A DNA stretch of 13,272 bases from Erythrobacter sp. CCH5-A1 (GCF_001557115.1 NZ_LSKQ01000034.1:1-13272); one strand, 5' to 3'; shown: positions 1 to 7,104, counted from the stretch's first letter. Notes: generated by a model from the letters alone, not told the origin. Numbers and translations are program-made.

Positions 1-1
1 C

Positions 2-691
2 GCGGTCGTCGAACGCATGGCAGACCTCGGCGCAAGCTACATGGTCGCAGGCTTTGTCCACGGGGTGCTCAACACCGACAACATGAACATCACCGGCGAG
101 AGCTTCGATTACGGTCCGTGGCGCTGGCTGCCCGCGTGGGAGCCGGGCTTCACCGCCGCCTATTTCGATCACGCCGGGCTCTATGCCTTCGGCCGCCAGC
201 CCGAGGCGCTGCACTGGAATTGCGGGCAGCTGGCGGTGGCGCTGCGCCTCCATGCCGAGACGGCGCCGCTGGTCGCCGCACTGGAGCGCTTCGGGCCGCT
301 TTACATGGCGGCGGTCGCGCGGCGCTGGTGCTGGCGGCTGGGCGTCGTCAGCCAAGGGGTGGAGGCCGACACACAGCTCGTCGCCGCCTGCGAGGCCGCA
401 ATGCGCGACGGTGCGCTGCAGCCCGATGCCTTCTTCTTCGCCCATCGTGGTGGGCGCGGCGGCGCGTCAGGCGCGCTCGGCGCGGCGCTGGCTGGCTACG
501 AACCCGTCGGCTCGGACCACCCCTACTGGGCCGACGATGCGCCGCAATCGCTGCTGATCGAGGAGGTCGAGGCGCTTTGGGCGGCGATCGACCAGAGCGA
601 CGATTGGGCCCCGCTCCACGCCAAGATCGCCGCCCTGCGCCGCATGGGCGAAGCCCACGGCGCTGCGCCCGAACCTGCGGGACATGCGTAA
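2..691 (+). CDS. selO: Protein adenylyltransferase SelO (YdiU family), 3' portion
   Basis: This is the C-terminal part of a SelO pseudokinase; the 5' end lies left of the window and the frame is already open at base 2. SelO transfers AMP from ATP to Ser, Thr or Tyr hydroxyls of target proteins and is linked to oxidative stress. The visible part opens with the family's metal/catalytic block: HGVLNTDNMN at bases 59-88 and SFDYGPW just after, followed by the conserved tract with FDHAGLYAFGRQP and WNCGQLA. The NTDN and DYGP residues match the Mg-binding and catalytic Asp/Asn region of E. coli SelO. About 229 residues are visible; full proteins are roughly 450-490 aa, so about half is missing. A TAA ends the gene at 689-691. 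The next gene, astD-like, follows on the same strand after 87 bp. Confidence 0.93.
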   Translation, partial: AVVERMADLGASYMVAGFVHGVLNTDNMNITGESFDYGPWRWLPAWEPGFTAAYFDHAGLYAFGRQPEALHWNCGQLAVALRLHAETAPLVAALERFGPLYMAAVARRWCWRLGVVSQGVEADTQLVAACEAAMRDGALQPDAFFFAHRGGRGGASGALGAALAGYEPVGSDHPYWADDAPQSLLIEEVEALWAAIDQSDDWAPLHAKIAALRRMGEAHGAAPEPAGHA

Positions 692-709
692 CGGGCTCAC
701 CCCTATCTT

Positions 710-732
710 TTCAGACCCGTTAGCTATACATG
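710..732 (+). promoter_or_regulatory. Candidate promoter/operator motif upstream of astD
   Basis: TTCAGAC (710-716), 8 nt, then TATACATG (725-732), preceded by GC. TATACA would be a good -10 hexamer, but no TTGACA-like -35 lies 16-18 nt upstream. The same pair of words recurs at 3080-3103 on the minus strand with a 9-nt spacer, which is why it is listed. Promoter or operator function is inferred. Confidence 0.35.
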
Positions 733-778
733 CGCGCATCCGCACGGGAGCAGAATAGAACAGGCGAATATCGCTAGC

Positions 779-2191
779 GTGACCGACAACATCCTCATTT
801 CCCACGAACCGGCCAGCGGCGAGGAATTGTGGCGCGGCCCCTTCACCGACGTGGACGCGGCGGTCTCGGCCGCGCGCCGCGCCTGGGCCCCGTGGGCCGC
901 GCGCTCGCTGATCGACCGGATCGAAGTGCTACGCGCCTTCGCCAACACCGTGCGCCGCGATGCCGACATCTTCGCCGATCTGATCGCGCGCGAGGCGGGC
1001 AAGCCCCTGTGGGAAGCGCGCAATGAAGTGGACGCGGTGGTCGCCAAGGTCGACATCTCGGTCCAGGCCTATGCCGAGCGCACCGGCAAGAAGAAGCTCG
1101 ATGCCGGCGTCGGATCGAGCGCGGCGCTGCGCCACAAGCCCCACGGGGTGATGGCGGTGCTCGGCCCCTTCAACTTCCCCGCGCATATCCCCTGCGGCCA
1201 CATCGTGCCCGCGCTGATCGCGGGCAATGCGGTGGTGTTCAAGCCCTCCGAAAAGACCCCGGCCGTCGGCGAGGCGCTGGTCGCCGCATTCCACCGCGCG
1301 GGCGTGCCCGAAGACGTCATCCAGTGCGTGATCGGCGGGCCCGATGAAGGCAAGGCGCTGGTCGTCCATCCGGGGATCGACGGCGTGCTGTTCACCGGCT
1401 CGGCGCAGACGGGGATCGCCATCAACCGCAAGCTCGCCGCCAACCCGGGCAAGCTCGTCGCGCTCGAGATGGGCGGCAACAATCCGGTCGTCGTCACCGA
1501 CACCCCCAAGCTCGCCGATGCCGCCGCGATCATCGTCCAGAGCGCCTTTGCCACCGCCGGCCAGCGCTGCACCGCGGCGCGGCGGCTGATCGTCAAGGAA
1601 AGCGTCTACGAGGCGCTGATGGCCGAGCTCGTTCCGCTCGCGAGGAAGCTGATGGTCGGCGATCCGCTGGGCGAGCCGCAGCCCTTCATGGGCCCCGTGA
1701 TCGACAACGACACCGCCGAGCGGATGATGGAAAGCTTCGTCGCGCTGGTGACGGGCGGCGGACGCGCGCTGCTGCACATGCGCCGCTCGCTGCCTGACCT
1801 CCCGTTCCTCAGCCCCGGCATTATCGACGTCACCGACGTGCCCGAGCGCCCCGATATCGAGCTGTTCGGGCCGCTGCTCCAGGTGATCCGCGTCCCCGAC
1901 CTCGACACCGCCATCGCCGAGGCGAACAACACCCGCTTCGGCCTTTCGGCCTCGCTGATCGGCGGCAGTCCTGAGGATTACGGGCGCTTCTGGGCCAATA
2001 TCCGCGCCGGGATCATCAACTGGAACGCCCCCACCAACGGCGCCTCCTCCAAAGCCCCGTTCGGCGGGATCGGCCTTTCGGGCAACCACCGCCCCGCGGC
2101 CTATTACGCCGCCGACAACAGCGCCTATCCGGTCGCCAGCACCGAGATGGACCAGCCGCGCGCGACGATCATGGTGGGGCTGCGGACCTAA
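779..2191 (+). CDS. astD: Succinylglutamate-semialdehyde dehydrogenase-like aldehyde dehydrogenase (AstD family)
   Basis: This is an NAD-dependent aldehyde dehydrogenase of 470 aa, close to AstD in length and sequence. AstD oxidises N-succinylglutamate semialdehyde to N-succinylglutamate in the arginine succinyltransferase (AST) pathway. Catalytic residues are present: general base Glu230 in LVALEMGGNNP and nucleophile Cys264 in GQRCTAARR, with the usual 34-residue separation. The segment GPFNFPAHIPCGHIVPAL is the NAD-site region. The start is GTG at 779; the sequence from ILISHEPASGEELWRG aligns with the family N-terminus, but no clear Shine-Dalgarno is visible at that GTG. No astA, astB, astC or astE is in the window, so the true substrate could be another semialdehyde. 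The stop codon overlaps by 4 nt the stop of the convergent lipoprotein gene. Confidence 0.8.
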   Translation: MTDNILISHEPASGEELWRGPFTDVDAAVSAARRAWAPWAARSLIDRIEVLRAFANTVRRDADIFADLIAREAGKPLWEARNEVDAVVAKVDISVQAYAERTGKKKLDAGVGSSAALRHKPHGVMAVLGPFNFPAHIPCGHIVPALIAGNAVVFKPSEKTPAVGEALVAAFHRAGVPEDVIQCVIGGPDEGKALVVHPGIDGVLFTGSAQTGIAINRKLAANPGKLVALEMGGNNPVVVTDTPKLADAAAIIVQSAFATAGQRCTAARRLIVKESVYEALMAELVPLARKLMVGDPLGEPQPFMGPVIDNDTAERMMESFVALVTGGGRALLHMRRSLPDLPFLSPGIIDVTDVPERPDIELFGPLLQVIRVPDLDTAIAEANNTRFGLSASLIGGSPEDYGRFWANIRAGIINWNAPTNGASSKAPFGGIGLSGNHRPAAYYAADNSAYPVASTEMDQPRATIMVGLRT

Positions 2192-2922
2192 TTCGGGGCC
2201 TTGTTCGGGGCGCGATGGACCAGCGTCACGCCGGTCAGGCCATTGGCCGCCTTCCTGAGGCTCACCACCAGCCGCTCGGCCCCCTTGCCGCGGGCCGCGA
2301 TGCTGTCGCCGGGCGCGGCGTGGCGGGTCGGGGCAAGCCCGGCGCGCGCGGCGCGGACGTGGTGGTATTGCAGCACGTCCTCGGGTGCGGCGGGGGTGAG
2401 ATAGCGGATGATCCGCAAGGCACAGCCCTTGACCTCGCTCCCCCCGGCCTGCACCACCATCGCGCGCGGCGGGAGCGCGGCGGCGGGCGGGAGGCCGGCG
2501 GCGAGCGCGAAGTCTTCCTTCAGCCCCGCGGCGCAGCTGCCGGGCGCACCCACCGCGGCGAGCAGCTCCTGCGGCCCCGACATCGGCCCGAGCAATGCAG
2601 GCCCCGCCGCCTCGCTGGCAGGCGGCAGATCGGGGAGCGGGCCGCTCTCCAGCAATTCGATCCGCATCGCCTCGCGCGCCGAAGCGGCGGCCTCGCTCGA
2701 CCCGGTCAGCACCGGCAGCGCGGCGCTGTCGGCAAAGCCGATCGCGGCGGCCGCCTCGTTGCGGCTGGCAAGATCGGGGTCGCTCATCAGCGGATCGCGC
2801 AAGGCGCGGGCGATCACCGGGTCGGTCGCAATCAGCGCCGCATCGCGCGCAGCCTCGTCCTCGCCCGGCCCGCAGGCGGCAAGAAGGGCAAGCAAGCCCA
2901 AGGGGATGAACGCGCGGCGCAT
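2188..2922 (-). CDS. Putative lipoprotein, unknown function
   Basis: I do not recognise a family. The 244-aa product begins with a type II signal peptide: MRR, a hydrophobic stretch and a lipobox LAAC with the acylated cysteine at residue 17, so it should be membrane-anchored and face the periplasm. Residues 18-125 are Ala/Pro-rich and acidic. Residues 126-240 look more like a folded domain and carry the only other cysteines, C130 and C167, a plausible disulfide pair. The ATG at 2922 has a purine-rich AGAGG about 6 nt upstream. The gene converges on astD with a 4-nt stop-codon overlap. Upstream lies the candidate sRNA/leader with an intrinsic terminator, so its expression could be subject to read-through control. 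A conserved sphingomonadal hypothetical protein is likely but not demonstrable here. Confidence 0.75.
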   Translation of the reverse strand: MRRAFIPLGLLALLAACGPGEDEAARDAALIATDPVIARALRDPLMSDPDLASRNEAAAAIGFADSAALPVLTGSSEAAASAREAMRIELLESGPLPDLPPASEAAGPALLGPMSGPQELLAAVGAPGSCAAGLKEDFALAAGLPPAAALPPRAMVVQAGGSEVKGCALRIIRYLTPAAPEDVLQYHHVRAARAGLAPTRHAAPGDSIAARGKGAERLVVSLRKAANGLTGVTLVHRAPNKAPN

Positions 2923-2970
2923 CCCCGCCTCTTCGCATGCGGATGGTTAATTTGGCCTTCCCCCGCCCGT

Positions 2971-3008
2971 GAAAACGCCCCCGGAGCCACGGGCTCCGGA
3001 GGCGCTTT
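2971..3008 (-). terminator. Intrinsic terminator (hairpin plus U-tract)
   Basis: Arms 2976-2988 and 2992-3004 pair over 13 positions with a single C-A (plus strand) or G-U (minus strand) irregularity at 2980/3000 and an ACG loop. On the minus strand the stem is followed by TTTTC, so it favours minus-strand termination; on the plus strand it is followed only by CTTTCC. No minus-strand protein gene lies immediately upstream, which suggests that a short RNA ends here. Confidence 0.6.
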
Positions 3009-3075
3009 CCGCACGGGAGCGAAGGTGCCCCGCGCGCCGGCGGCCGCTTGGTGGGAGCGACCGCAAGGGCGATTT
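2971..3075 (-). ncRNA. Candidate small RNA with two C-rich loops and an intrinsic terminator
   Basis: Reading the minus strand from about 3075, three stem-loops follow one another. Hairpin 1 (3064 to 3040) pairs GCGGUCGC with GCGGCCGC (8 pairs, one U-G) around the loop UCCCACCAA. Hairpin 2 (about 3028 to 3011) pairs GCAC with GUGC around CUUCGCUCCC. Hairpin 3 (3004 to 2976) is a 13-pair stem with one G-U and a 3-nt loop, followed by UUUUC: an intrinsic terminator. The octamer UCGCUCCC occurs in both hairpin 1 and hairpin 2. A TATACA -10-like element lies at 3087-3082. Loops of this type, complementary to Shine-Dalgarno purines, are typical of several alphaproteobacterial trans-acting sRNAs. 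It could instead be an attenuated leader of the lipoprotein gene that starts 49 nt beyond the terminator. Confidence 0.45.
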
Positions 3076-3079
3076 CGTT

Positions 3080-3103
3080 CATGTATAACCCGCCCTGTCT
3101 GAA
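3080..3103 (-). promoter_or_regulatory. Candidate promoter/operator motif for the sRNA
   Basis: On the minus strand TTCAGAC (3103-3097), 9 nt, then TATACATG (3087-3080), the second copy of the pair of words seen upstream of astD. The copy is embedded in an 8-bp inverted repeat, TTCGTTCA at 3074-3081 and TGAACGAA at 3100-3107. No canonical -35 is found at the right distance from TATACA. Function is inferred. Confidence 0.35.
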
Positions 3104-3188
3104 CGAATCGCCTGCGCGGGAGAAAGCCGCTGTTCAGCCACCCGCGCCGCTTGCGAAAGCCCAGCCCCACCCCTAACGCCGCCGGACC

Positions 3189-4121
3189 ATGACCACCCCC
3201 GCACCTGCCCCGAAGGCCGCCGGCCCCATCGCCTCAGGGCCCCTTGCATCAGGATTGGCGCCTGCACTCGGGGCCTACCTGATCTGGGGCTTCCTGCCGC
3301 TCTATCTGGTGCTGGTGAAAAGCGTTCCGGCCTTCGAATTCGTCGGCTGGCGGATCATCTGGACGCTGCCGCTGTGCCTCGCGATCGTCGCCTGGCGCCG
3401 CCAGTTCCCGGAGTTGCTGGCTGCGCTGACCAGCCCGAAGAGCCTCCTCGCGCTTCTGGCGAGCTCTGTCCTGATCGGGATCAACTGGTTCGTCTACATC
3501 TGGGCAATCATGGCAGGCGAGGTCTATGCGACGAGCATCGGCTATTACCTGAACCCGCTCTTGAACGTCCTGCTCGGCACGCTGGTGCTGGGCGAGCGGC
3601 TGTCCCGGCGCCAGTGGCTCGCGGTCGCCATCGCCGCGCTTGCGGTGGCCTTGCTGGCGACCGGCGCGGAGACGCTGACGAGCCTGTGGATCAGCCTCAG
3701 CCTCGGCTTCAGCTTCGGCGTCTATGGCCTTGTGCGCAAACAGGTTGCCGTGGGCTCGCTTCCCGGCCTCACCATCGAGAGCGCGATCCTGCTGCCGATC
3801 GCGGGCGGCATCGCCGCATGGTATGCGCTGAGCCCGCAAGGCTCCTCCTTCGGGCAAGACCCGTGGATGAGCGCGCTGATCGTCTTTTCGGGCGTGGTCA
3901 CCGCGGTGCCGCTGCTGCTGTTCGCCATCGCCGCGCGGCGGATGGACTATTCGACACTCGGTTTCATCCAGTATCTCTCGCCGACGATCGTCTTCTTCCT
4001 CGGCCTCTTCGTGTTCCACCAGCCGCTCGCGCCCGAGAAACTGGGGAGCTTCGTGCTGATCTGGATCGCGGTCGGGATTTTCGTTTGGGACCTGTGGGCG
4101 AAGCGCAAGAGCGCGGCTTAA
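3189..4121 (+). CDS. rarD: EamA-family transporter RarD
   Basis: This is a 310-aa inner-membrane protein of the drug/metabolite transporter superfamily with about ten hydrophobic segments, the usual size for RarD. Family signatures run in order: GAYLIWGFLPLYLVLVK in helix 1, INWFVYIWAI, SIGYYLNPLLNVLLG, LGERLSRRQW, and in the second EamA half YSTLGFIQYLSPTIVFFLG with VWD near the C-terminus. RarD was named for chloramphenicol sensitivity in Pseudomonas; its physiological substrate is not settled. The ATG at 3189 gives a 20-residue Ala/Pro-rich cytoplasmic lead before helix 1; the SD is weak (GCCGGA). It faces pyrC convergently and the two stops overlap by 4 nt (TTAA). Confidence 0.92.
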   Translation: MTTPAPAPKAAGPIASGPLASGLAPALGAYLIWGFLPLYLVLVKSVPAFEFVGWRIIWTLPLCLAIVAWRRQFPELLAALTSPKSLLALLASSVLIGINWFVYIWAIMAGEVYATSIGYYLNPLLNVLLGTLVLGERLSRRQWLAVAIAALAVALLATGAETLTSLWISLSLGFSFGVYGLVRKQVAVGSLPGLTIESAILLPIAGGIAAWYALSPQGSSFGQDPWMSALIVFSGVVTAVPLLLFAIAARRMDYSTLGFIQYLSPTIVFFLGLFVFHQPLAPEKLGSFVLIWIAVGIFVWDLWAKRKSAA

Positions 4122-5155
4122 CCCACGAATTTCCAGCCGAGAGTCTGCCCGCCGTGCCAGGGGACGATCTCCTCGCCGGTGACATGCAGGCACGCGGGCA
4201 CCGCCACTTCGGCGCGTTCCAGCGTCACCGTCTCCGCGTTGACCGGCAACTTGTAGAAATTCGGGCCGTGGAGCGAGGCGAAGCCCTCGAAATTGCCGAG
4301 CGCGCCCTCTTCATCGAACACTGTGAGATAACTCTCGAGCGCGAAGGGCGCGCCGAAGATGCCTGCGCAGCCGCAGGCGGTTTCCTTGGCCTTGCGCAAA
4401 TGCGGGGCCGAATCAGTGCCGAGGAAGAATTTGGGCGAGCCCCCCGTCGCAGCCTTGCGCAGCGCCAGCCGGTGGCTCTCGCGCTTGGCGACGGGCAAGC
4501 AGTAATTGTGCGGCTGGATCCCGCCCACCAGCATCGCATTGCGGTTGATGTGCAAGTGCTGCGGGGTGATCGTGGCGGCAACGTTCGGGCCGGCCACGTT
4601 GACGAAGTCCACCGCATCCGAGGTGGTGATGTGCTCGAACACCACCCGCAGCTTCGGGAAGTTCGCAACAATCGCGCGCAAGTGCCGCTCGATGAACTCT
4701 TTCTCGCGGTCGAACACGTCGATGGCGTGGTCGGTCACCTCGCCGTGGATGCACAGCACGATGTCCTCGGCCTCCATCCGCGCGAGGACGGGGTAGAGGT
4801 TCTCGACATCGGTCACGCCCGCCGCCGAATTGGTCGTGGCATTCGCCGGATACATCTTGGCCGCGGTGAAGACGCCTGTCGCAGCCCCGCGCGCGAGGTC
4901 GTCGGCGTCGGTGGTGTCGGTGAGGTAGCAGGTCATCAACGGCTCGAATGCCACGCCCTCCGGCACCGCCGCGCGGATGCGGTCGCGGTAGGCGGCGGCC
5001 AGCGCGGTGGTCGTCACCGGCGGGGTGAGGTTGGGCATCACGATCGCCCGGGCGAACTGGCGCGCGGTATAGGGCACCACCTCGCGCATGATGTCGCCAT
5101 CACGGAAATGGAGGTGCCAGTCGTCGGGGCGGCGGATGGTCAGGCGTTCGCTCAT
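4118..5155 (-). CDS. pyrC: Dihydroorotase (class II, homodimeric type)
   Basis: PyrC cyclises N-carbamoyl-aspartate to dihydroorotate in cytoplasmic de novo pyrimidine synthesis. The 345-aa protein has the full binuclear zinc site of the E. coli-type enzyme: His14 and His16 in DDWHLHFRD, the carboxylated Lys100 in AAKMYPANATTNS, His137 in IHGEV, His175 in VFEHITT and Asp248 in GTDSAPH. All are shifted by two from E. coli numbering. HLHINRNAMLVGG is also conserved. The ATG at 5155 follows AAGGGG with 5 nt spacing. A candidate promoter, GTGACA then 17 nt then CTAAGG (5191-5163, minus strand), would start transcription at or next to the ATG. It is divergent from ygfZ with only 38 bp between start codons and convergent with rarD. 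Confidence 0.96.
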   Translation of the reverse strand: MSERLTIRRPDDWHLHFRDGDIMREVVPYTARQFARAIVMPNLTPPVTTTALAAAYRDRIRAAVPEGVAFEPLMTCYLTDTTDADDLARGAATGVFTAAKMYPANATTNSAAGVTDVENLYPVLARMEAEDIVLCIHGEVTDHAIDVFDREKEFIERHLRAIVANFPKLRVVFEHITTSDAVDFVNVAGPNVAATITPQHLHINRNAMLVGGIQPHNYCLPVAKRESHRLALRKAATGGSPKFFLGTDSAPHLRKAKETACGCAGIFGAPFALESYLTVFDEEGALGNFEGFASLHGPNFYKLPVNAETVTLERAEVAVPACLHVTGEEIVPWHGGQTLGWKFVG

Positions 5156-5193
5156 GGCTTCCCCTTAGCCATGTGCGATCCTATCTGTCACGC

Positions 5194-5928
5194 ATGAGTA
5201 GAGCCCTGCTGACTGCCCGCGCGATCGTGCGCCTCTCGCCGCTCGAGCCGGCCGAGGATGCCGCCGCCTTCCTGCAAGGCCTCGTCACCAATGACGTGAC
5301 CGGTCCACTCCCCTGCTACGCCGCGCTGCTGTCCGCGCAGGGCAAGCACCTGTTCGATTTTCTGGTGTGGCGTGACGGCGCGGATCTTTTGCTCGATTGC
5401 GAGGCCGTGCATGCGGACGAGCTGGCGAAGCGCCTGTCGATGTACCGCCTGCGCCGCAAGATCGCCATTGCCCGCGACGAGAGCCTTGCCGTCCACTGGG
5501 CCCCTGAAGCGCAGCGAGGGCCCCCCTCCGACCCGCGCCTCCCCGAACTCGGCCACCGCTGGCTCGGCCCATCCGAAGGGGAGAGCGCGGACGCCGCATG
5601 GCTCGCCCATCGCCTGTCGCTGGGCGTGCCGGAAGGCCGCGCGGAGATGGGCGACATCCTGTGGCTCGAGACCAACGCGGTCGAGCTCAATGGTGTCAGC
5701 TTCACCAAGGGTTGTTACGTCGGGCAGGAGAATACCGCGCGGATGAACTGGCGCCAGAAGGTGAACCGCCGGCTGGTGGTGGTGCCGCTCGGCGCATCGG
5801 ACGAGGCGCGCAGGCAAGCGGCCTATCCCGAGCTCGGCCTCGCGGTCGATCACCTGCGCGTCGAAAACCTCGATCCCGCCGCCCTGCCCGAATGGCAGCG
5901 CGCCGGAGTGCTCGGCGCCGCAGACTAG
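5194..5928 (+). CDS. ygfZ: Folate-binding protein YgfZ/GcvT-like (iron-sulfur cluster repair)
   Basis: YgfZ binds tetrahydrofolate and helps assemble or repair Fe-S clusters in a subset of enzymes, including the radical-SAM protein MiaB. The family signature KGCYVGQE is at residues 172-179 with the essential cysteine at 174, and FLQGLVTNDV near the N-terminus is also typical. I chose the ATG at 5194 (244 aa), because the conserved part begins immediately after it. An in-frame GTG at 5173 would add seven residues; neither start has a good Shine-Dalgarno. The length is near the short end of the family. The gene is divergent from pyrC and its stop overlaps the stop of the convergent tetR by 4 nt (CTAG). 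Fe-S proteins nearby (FNR, MoaA) are thematically related but this may be chance. Confidence 0.88.
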   Translation: MSRALLTARAIVRLSPLEPAEDAAAFLQGLVTNDVTGPLPCYAALLSAQGKHLFDFLVWRDGADLLLDCEAVHADELAKRLSMYRLRRKIAIARDESLAVHWAPEAQRGPPSDPRLPELGHRWLGPSEGESADAAWLAHRLSLGVPEGRAEMGDILWLETNAVELNGVSFTKGCYVGQENTARMNWRQKVNRRLVVVPLGASDEARRQAAYPELGLAVDHLRVENLDPAALPEWQRAGVLGAAD

Positions 5929-6521
5929 GCCGTCTGGTGCTCGGCGAGGCTTGCCTCGAGCATCGCCGTCGCCCGCTCGCGCGCGGCATCGCGCGGCAGG
6001 CCGAGCGACTTCGCCAGCGCCGCCCCGATCAGCGCATCGCCCAGCGCCATCAGCACCAGCGACAGCGTTTCGCGGTGCAGCCGCCGCTCGGCGATATGCT
6101 CGGGCGGTTCGGTGGGGGTGAGCTCGTCGAGCAGGTCGTGGATCACCGAGATGATCGGGTCGAGCGCGTCCTCGTTCCCCGTCAGCAGCATCCAGCTGGT
6201 GAGCGCGCCCGCGCCCTCGCGGTCGGAGGCGTCGAAGGCGAGATCGACTACCTCGCGCGCCGAGCCCAGCCCGGCGCGGCTGGCATGGACCGCCTGCAGG
6301 ATCGTCTCGCACACCGTGCGCGCGAGATGCTCCGCGAGCGCGCGCTGGAGGCCAGAGGCCGAGCCGAAGTGGTGCAGGAGGTTCGCGTGCGTGCGCCCGA
6401 TGCGGGCCGAAACCGCCTTCAGCGTCACCGATTGCGGCCCCGTCTCGATCAGCAGCGCACGCGCGGCTTCAAGCGCGGTGCTGCGGGATTCTTCGGGAGT
6501 TAACCTCTTGCGCACGACCAT
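5925..6521 (-). CDS. TetR/AcrR-family transcriptional regulator
   Basis: This 198-aa protein has the N-terminal TetR helix-turn-helix: TALEAARALLIETGPQSVTLKAVSARIGRTHANLLHHFGS, roughly residues 15-54, where the tract ending in LLHHFGS takes the place of the usual LYYHFGS recognition helix. The remaining 140 residues are the all-helical ligand/dimer domain, whose effector cannot be read from sequence. The ATG is at 6521. The GNAT gene ends 46 nt upstream on the same strand, so the two may be co-transcribed. No efflux or catabolic target sits beside it except rarD about 1.8 kb away, and no palindromic operator is obvious in the 46-nt gap. Function beyond DNA binding is unknown. Confidence 0.88.
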   Translation of the reverse strand: MVVRKRLTPEESRSTALEAARALLIETGPQSVTLKAVSARIGRTHANLLHHFGSASGLQRALAEHLARTVCETILQAVHASRAGLGSAREVVDLAFDASDREGAGALTSWMLLTGNEDALDPIISVIHDLLDELTPTEPPEHIAERRLHRETLSLVLMALGDALIGAALAKSLGLPRDAARERATAMLEASLAEHQTA

Positions 6522-6567
6522 ATTGGCCTTGCCCTAAGCCCTTTTGCGGCTGCGAACAAGCGCCCCT

Positions 6568-7104
6568 TCAGGCGGCGTGGGCGAGCGGGGCGGGGTCCAT
6601 GTCGGCCTCCAGATCGAGCGCATACTCGACCGAATCGACCGCACACCCCCGGCCTGCGCTGAAGCGCTGGCCGGGCCGCCCGGTGGGGATGAAACCGAGC
6701 TTCCTCAACACCTTGCCCGAAGCCGGATTGTCGGTGAAGTGCCCCGCAAGGATGCGCCGATGCCCGAGCGCCCGCGCGATACGGAGCACCGCGCCCGCCG
6801 CTTCGGTGGCATAGCCGCGGCCCCAGTGCTCGCGCGCGATCCAGTAGCCCAATTCGGGCTCGCCCTCATGCTCGCCCATTCCGGCCGAGCCGATCACGCC
6901 GGTGCCGGGGAGCGTGACGAGGAAATGCGGCAGGCGCATGTCCTGCGGCAGGGCGGCGAAGCGCTGCGCGTCGTCCAGCGTATAGGGCCACGGCGCGCGC
7001 GCCAGATTGCGCACGATCGCCTCCTCGCCGATGCCGGCCAGGACGGCTCCGCAATCCTCGGGGAAAGCGGGTCTCAGGAACAGTCTTTCGCTGCGATGGA
7101 ACAC
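6568..7104 (-). CDS. GNAT-family N-acetyltransferase (RimJ/RimL-like)
   Basis: This is a 178-aa acetyl-CoA-dependent acyltransferase. It begins with the RimJ/RimL-type SERLFLRPAFPED, and the acetyl-CoA pyrophosphate loop is REHWGRGYATEA (residues 91-102, R/Q-x-x-G-x-G/A motif). The following NPASGKVLRKLGF (126-138) is the conserved Asn-Ser-Leu-Gly-Phe segment. I chose the GTG at 7104 because AGGGAG lies 7-8 nt upstream and conservation starts at once; an open frame extends upstream to 7272 but only through non-conserved sequence containing the rpmA terminator. It lies downstream of rplU-rpmA on the same strand. RimJ/RimL relatives acetylate ribosomal protein N-termini, so a ribosomal substrate is possible but unproven. 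Confidence 0.85.
   Translation of the reverse strand: MFHRSERLFLRPAFPEDCGAVLAGIGEEAIVRNLARAPWPYTLDDAQRFAALPQDMRLPHFLVTLPGTGVIGSAGMGEHEGEPELGYWIAREHWGRGYATEAAGAVLRIARALGHRRILAGHFTDNPASGKVLRKLGFIPTGRPGQRFSAGRGCAVDSVEYALDLEADMDPAPLAHAA

Noticed and set aside
689..722. TAACGGG/CCCGTTA inverted repeat as the selO terminator
   Set aside because: The stem is 7 bp with a 20-nt loop, one arm includes the stop codon and no T-tract follows. It overlaps the candidate promoter motif instead.
929..3082. A 717-codon open frame on the minus strand
   Set aside because: It runs antisense across astD and in another frame through the lipoprotein gene, with Arg/Gly/Ala-rich low-complexity translation typical of GC-rich shadow frames. 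Its ATG falls within the candidate sRNA promoter.
2971..3110. SRP RNA, 6S RNA, tmRNA or RNase P RNA in the lipoprotein-rarD gap
   Set aside because: The conserved cores are not present (for example no GGAAGGAAGCAGC-like SRP loop), and the segment is too short for the last three.
3374..5197. A 607-codon open frame on the plus strand
   Set aside because: It overlaps rarD out of frame and is antisense to pyrC, both of which are clearly real. The translation is Arg/His/Asp-rich without any recognisable motif.
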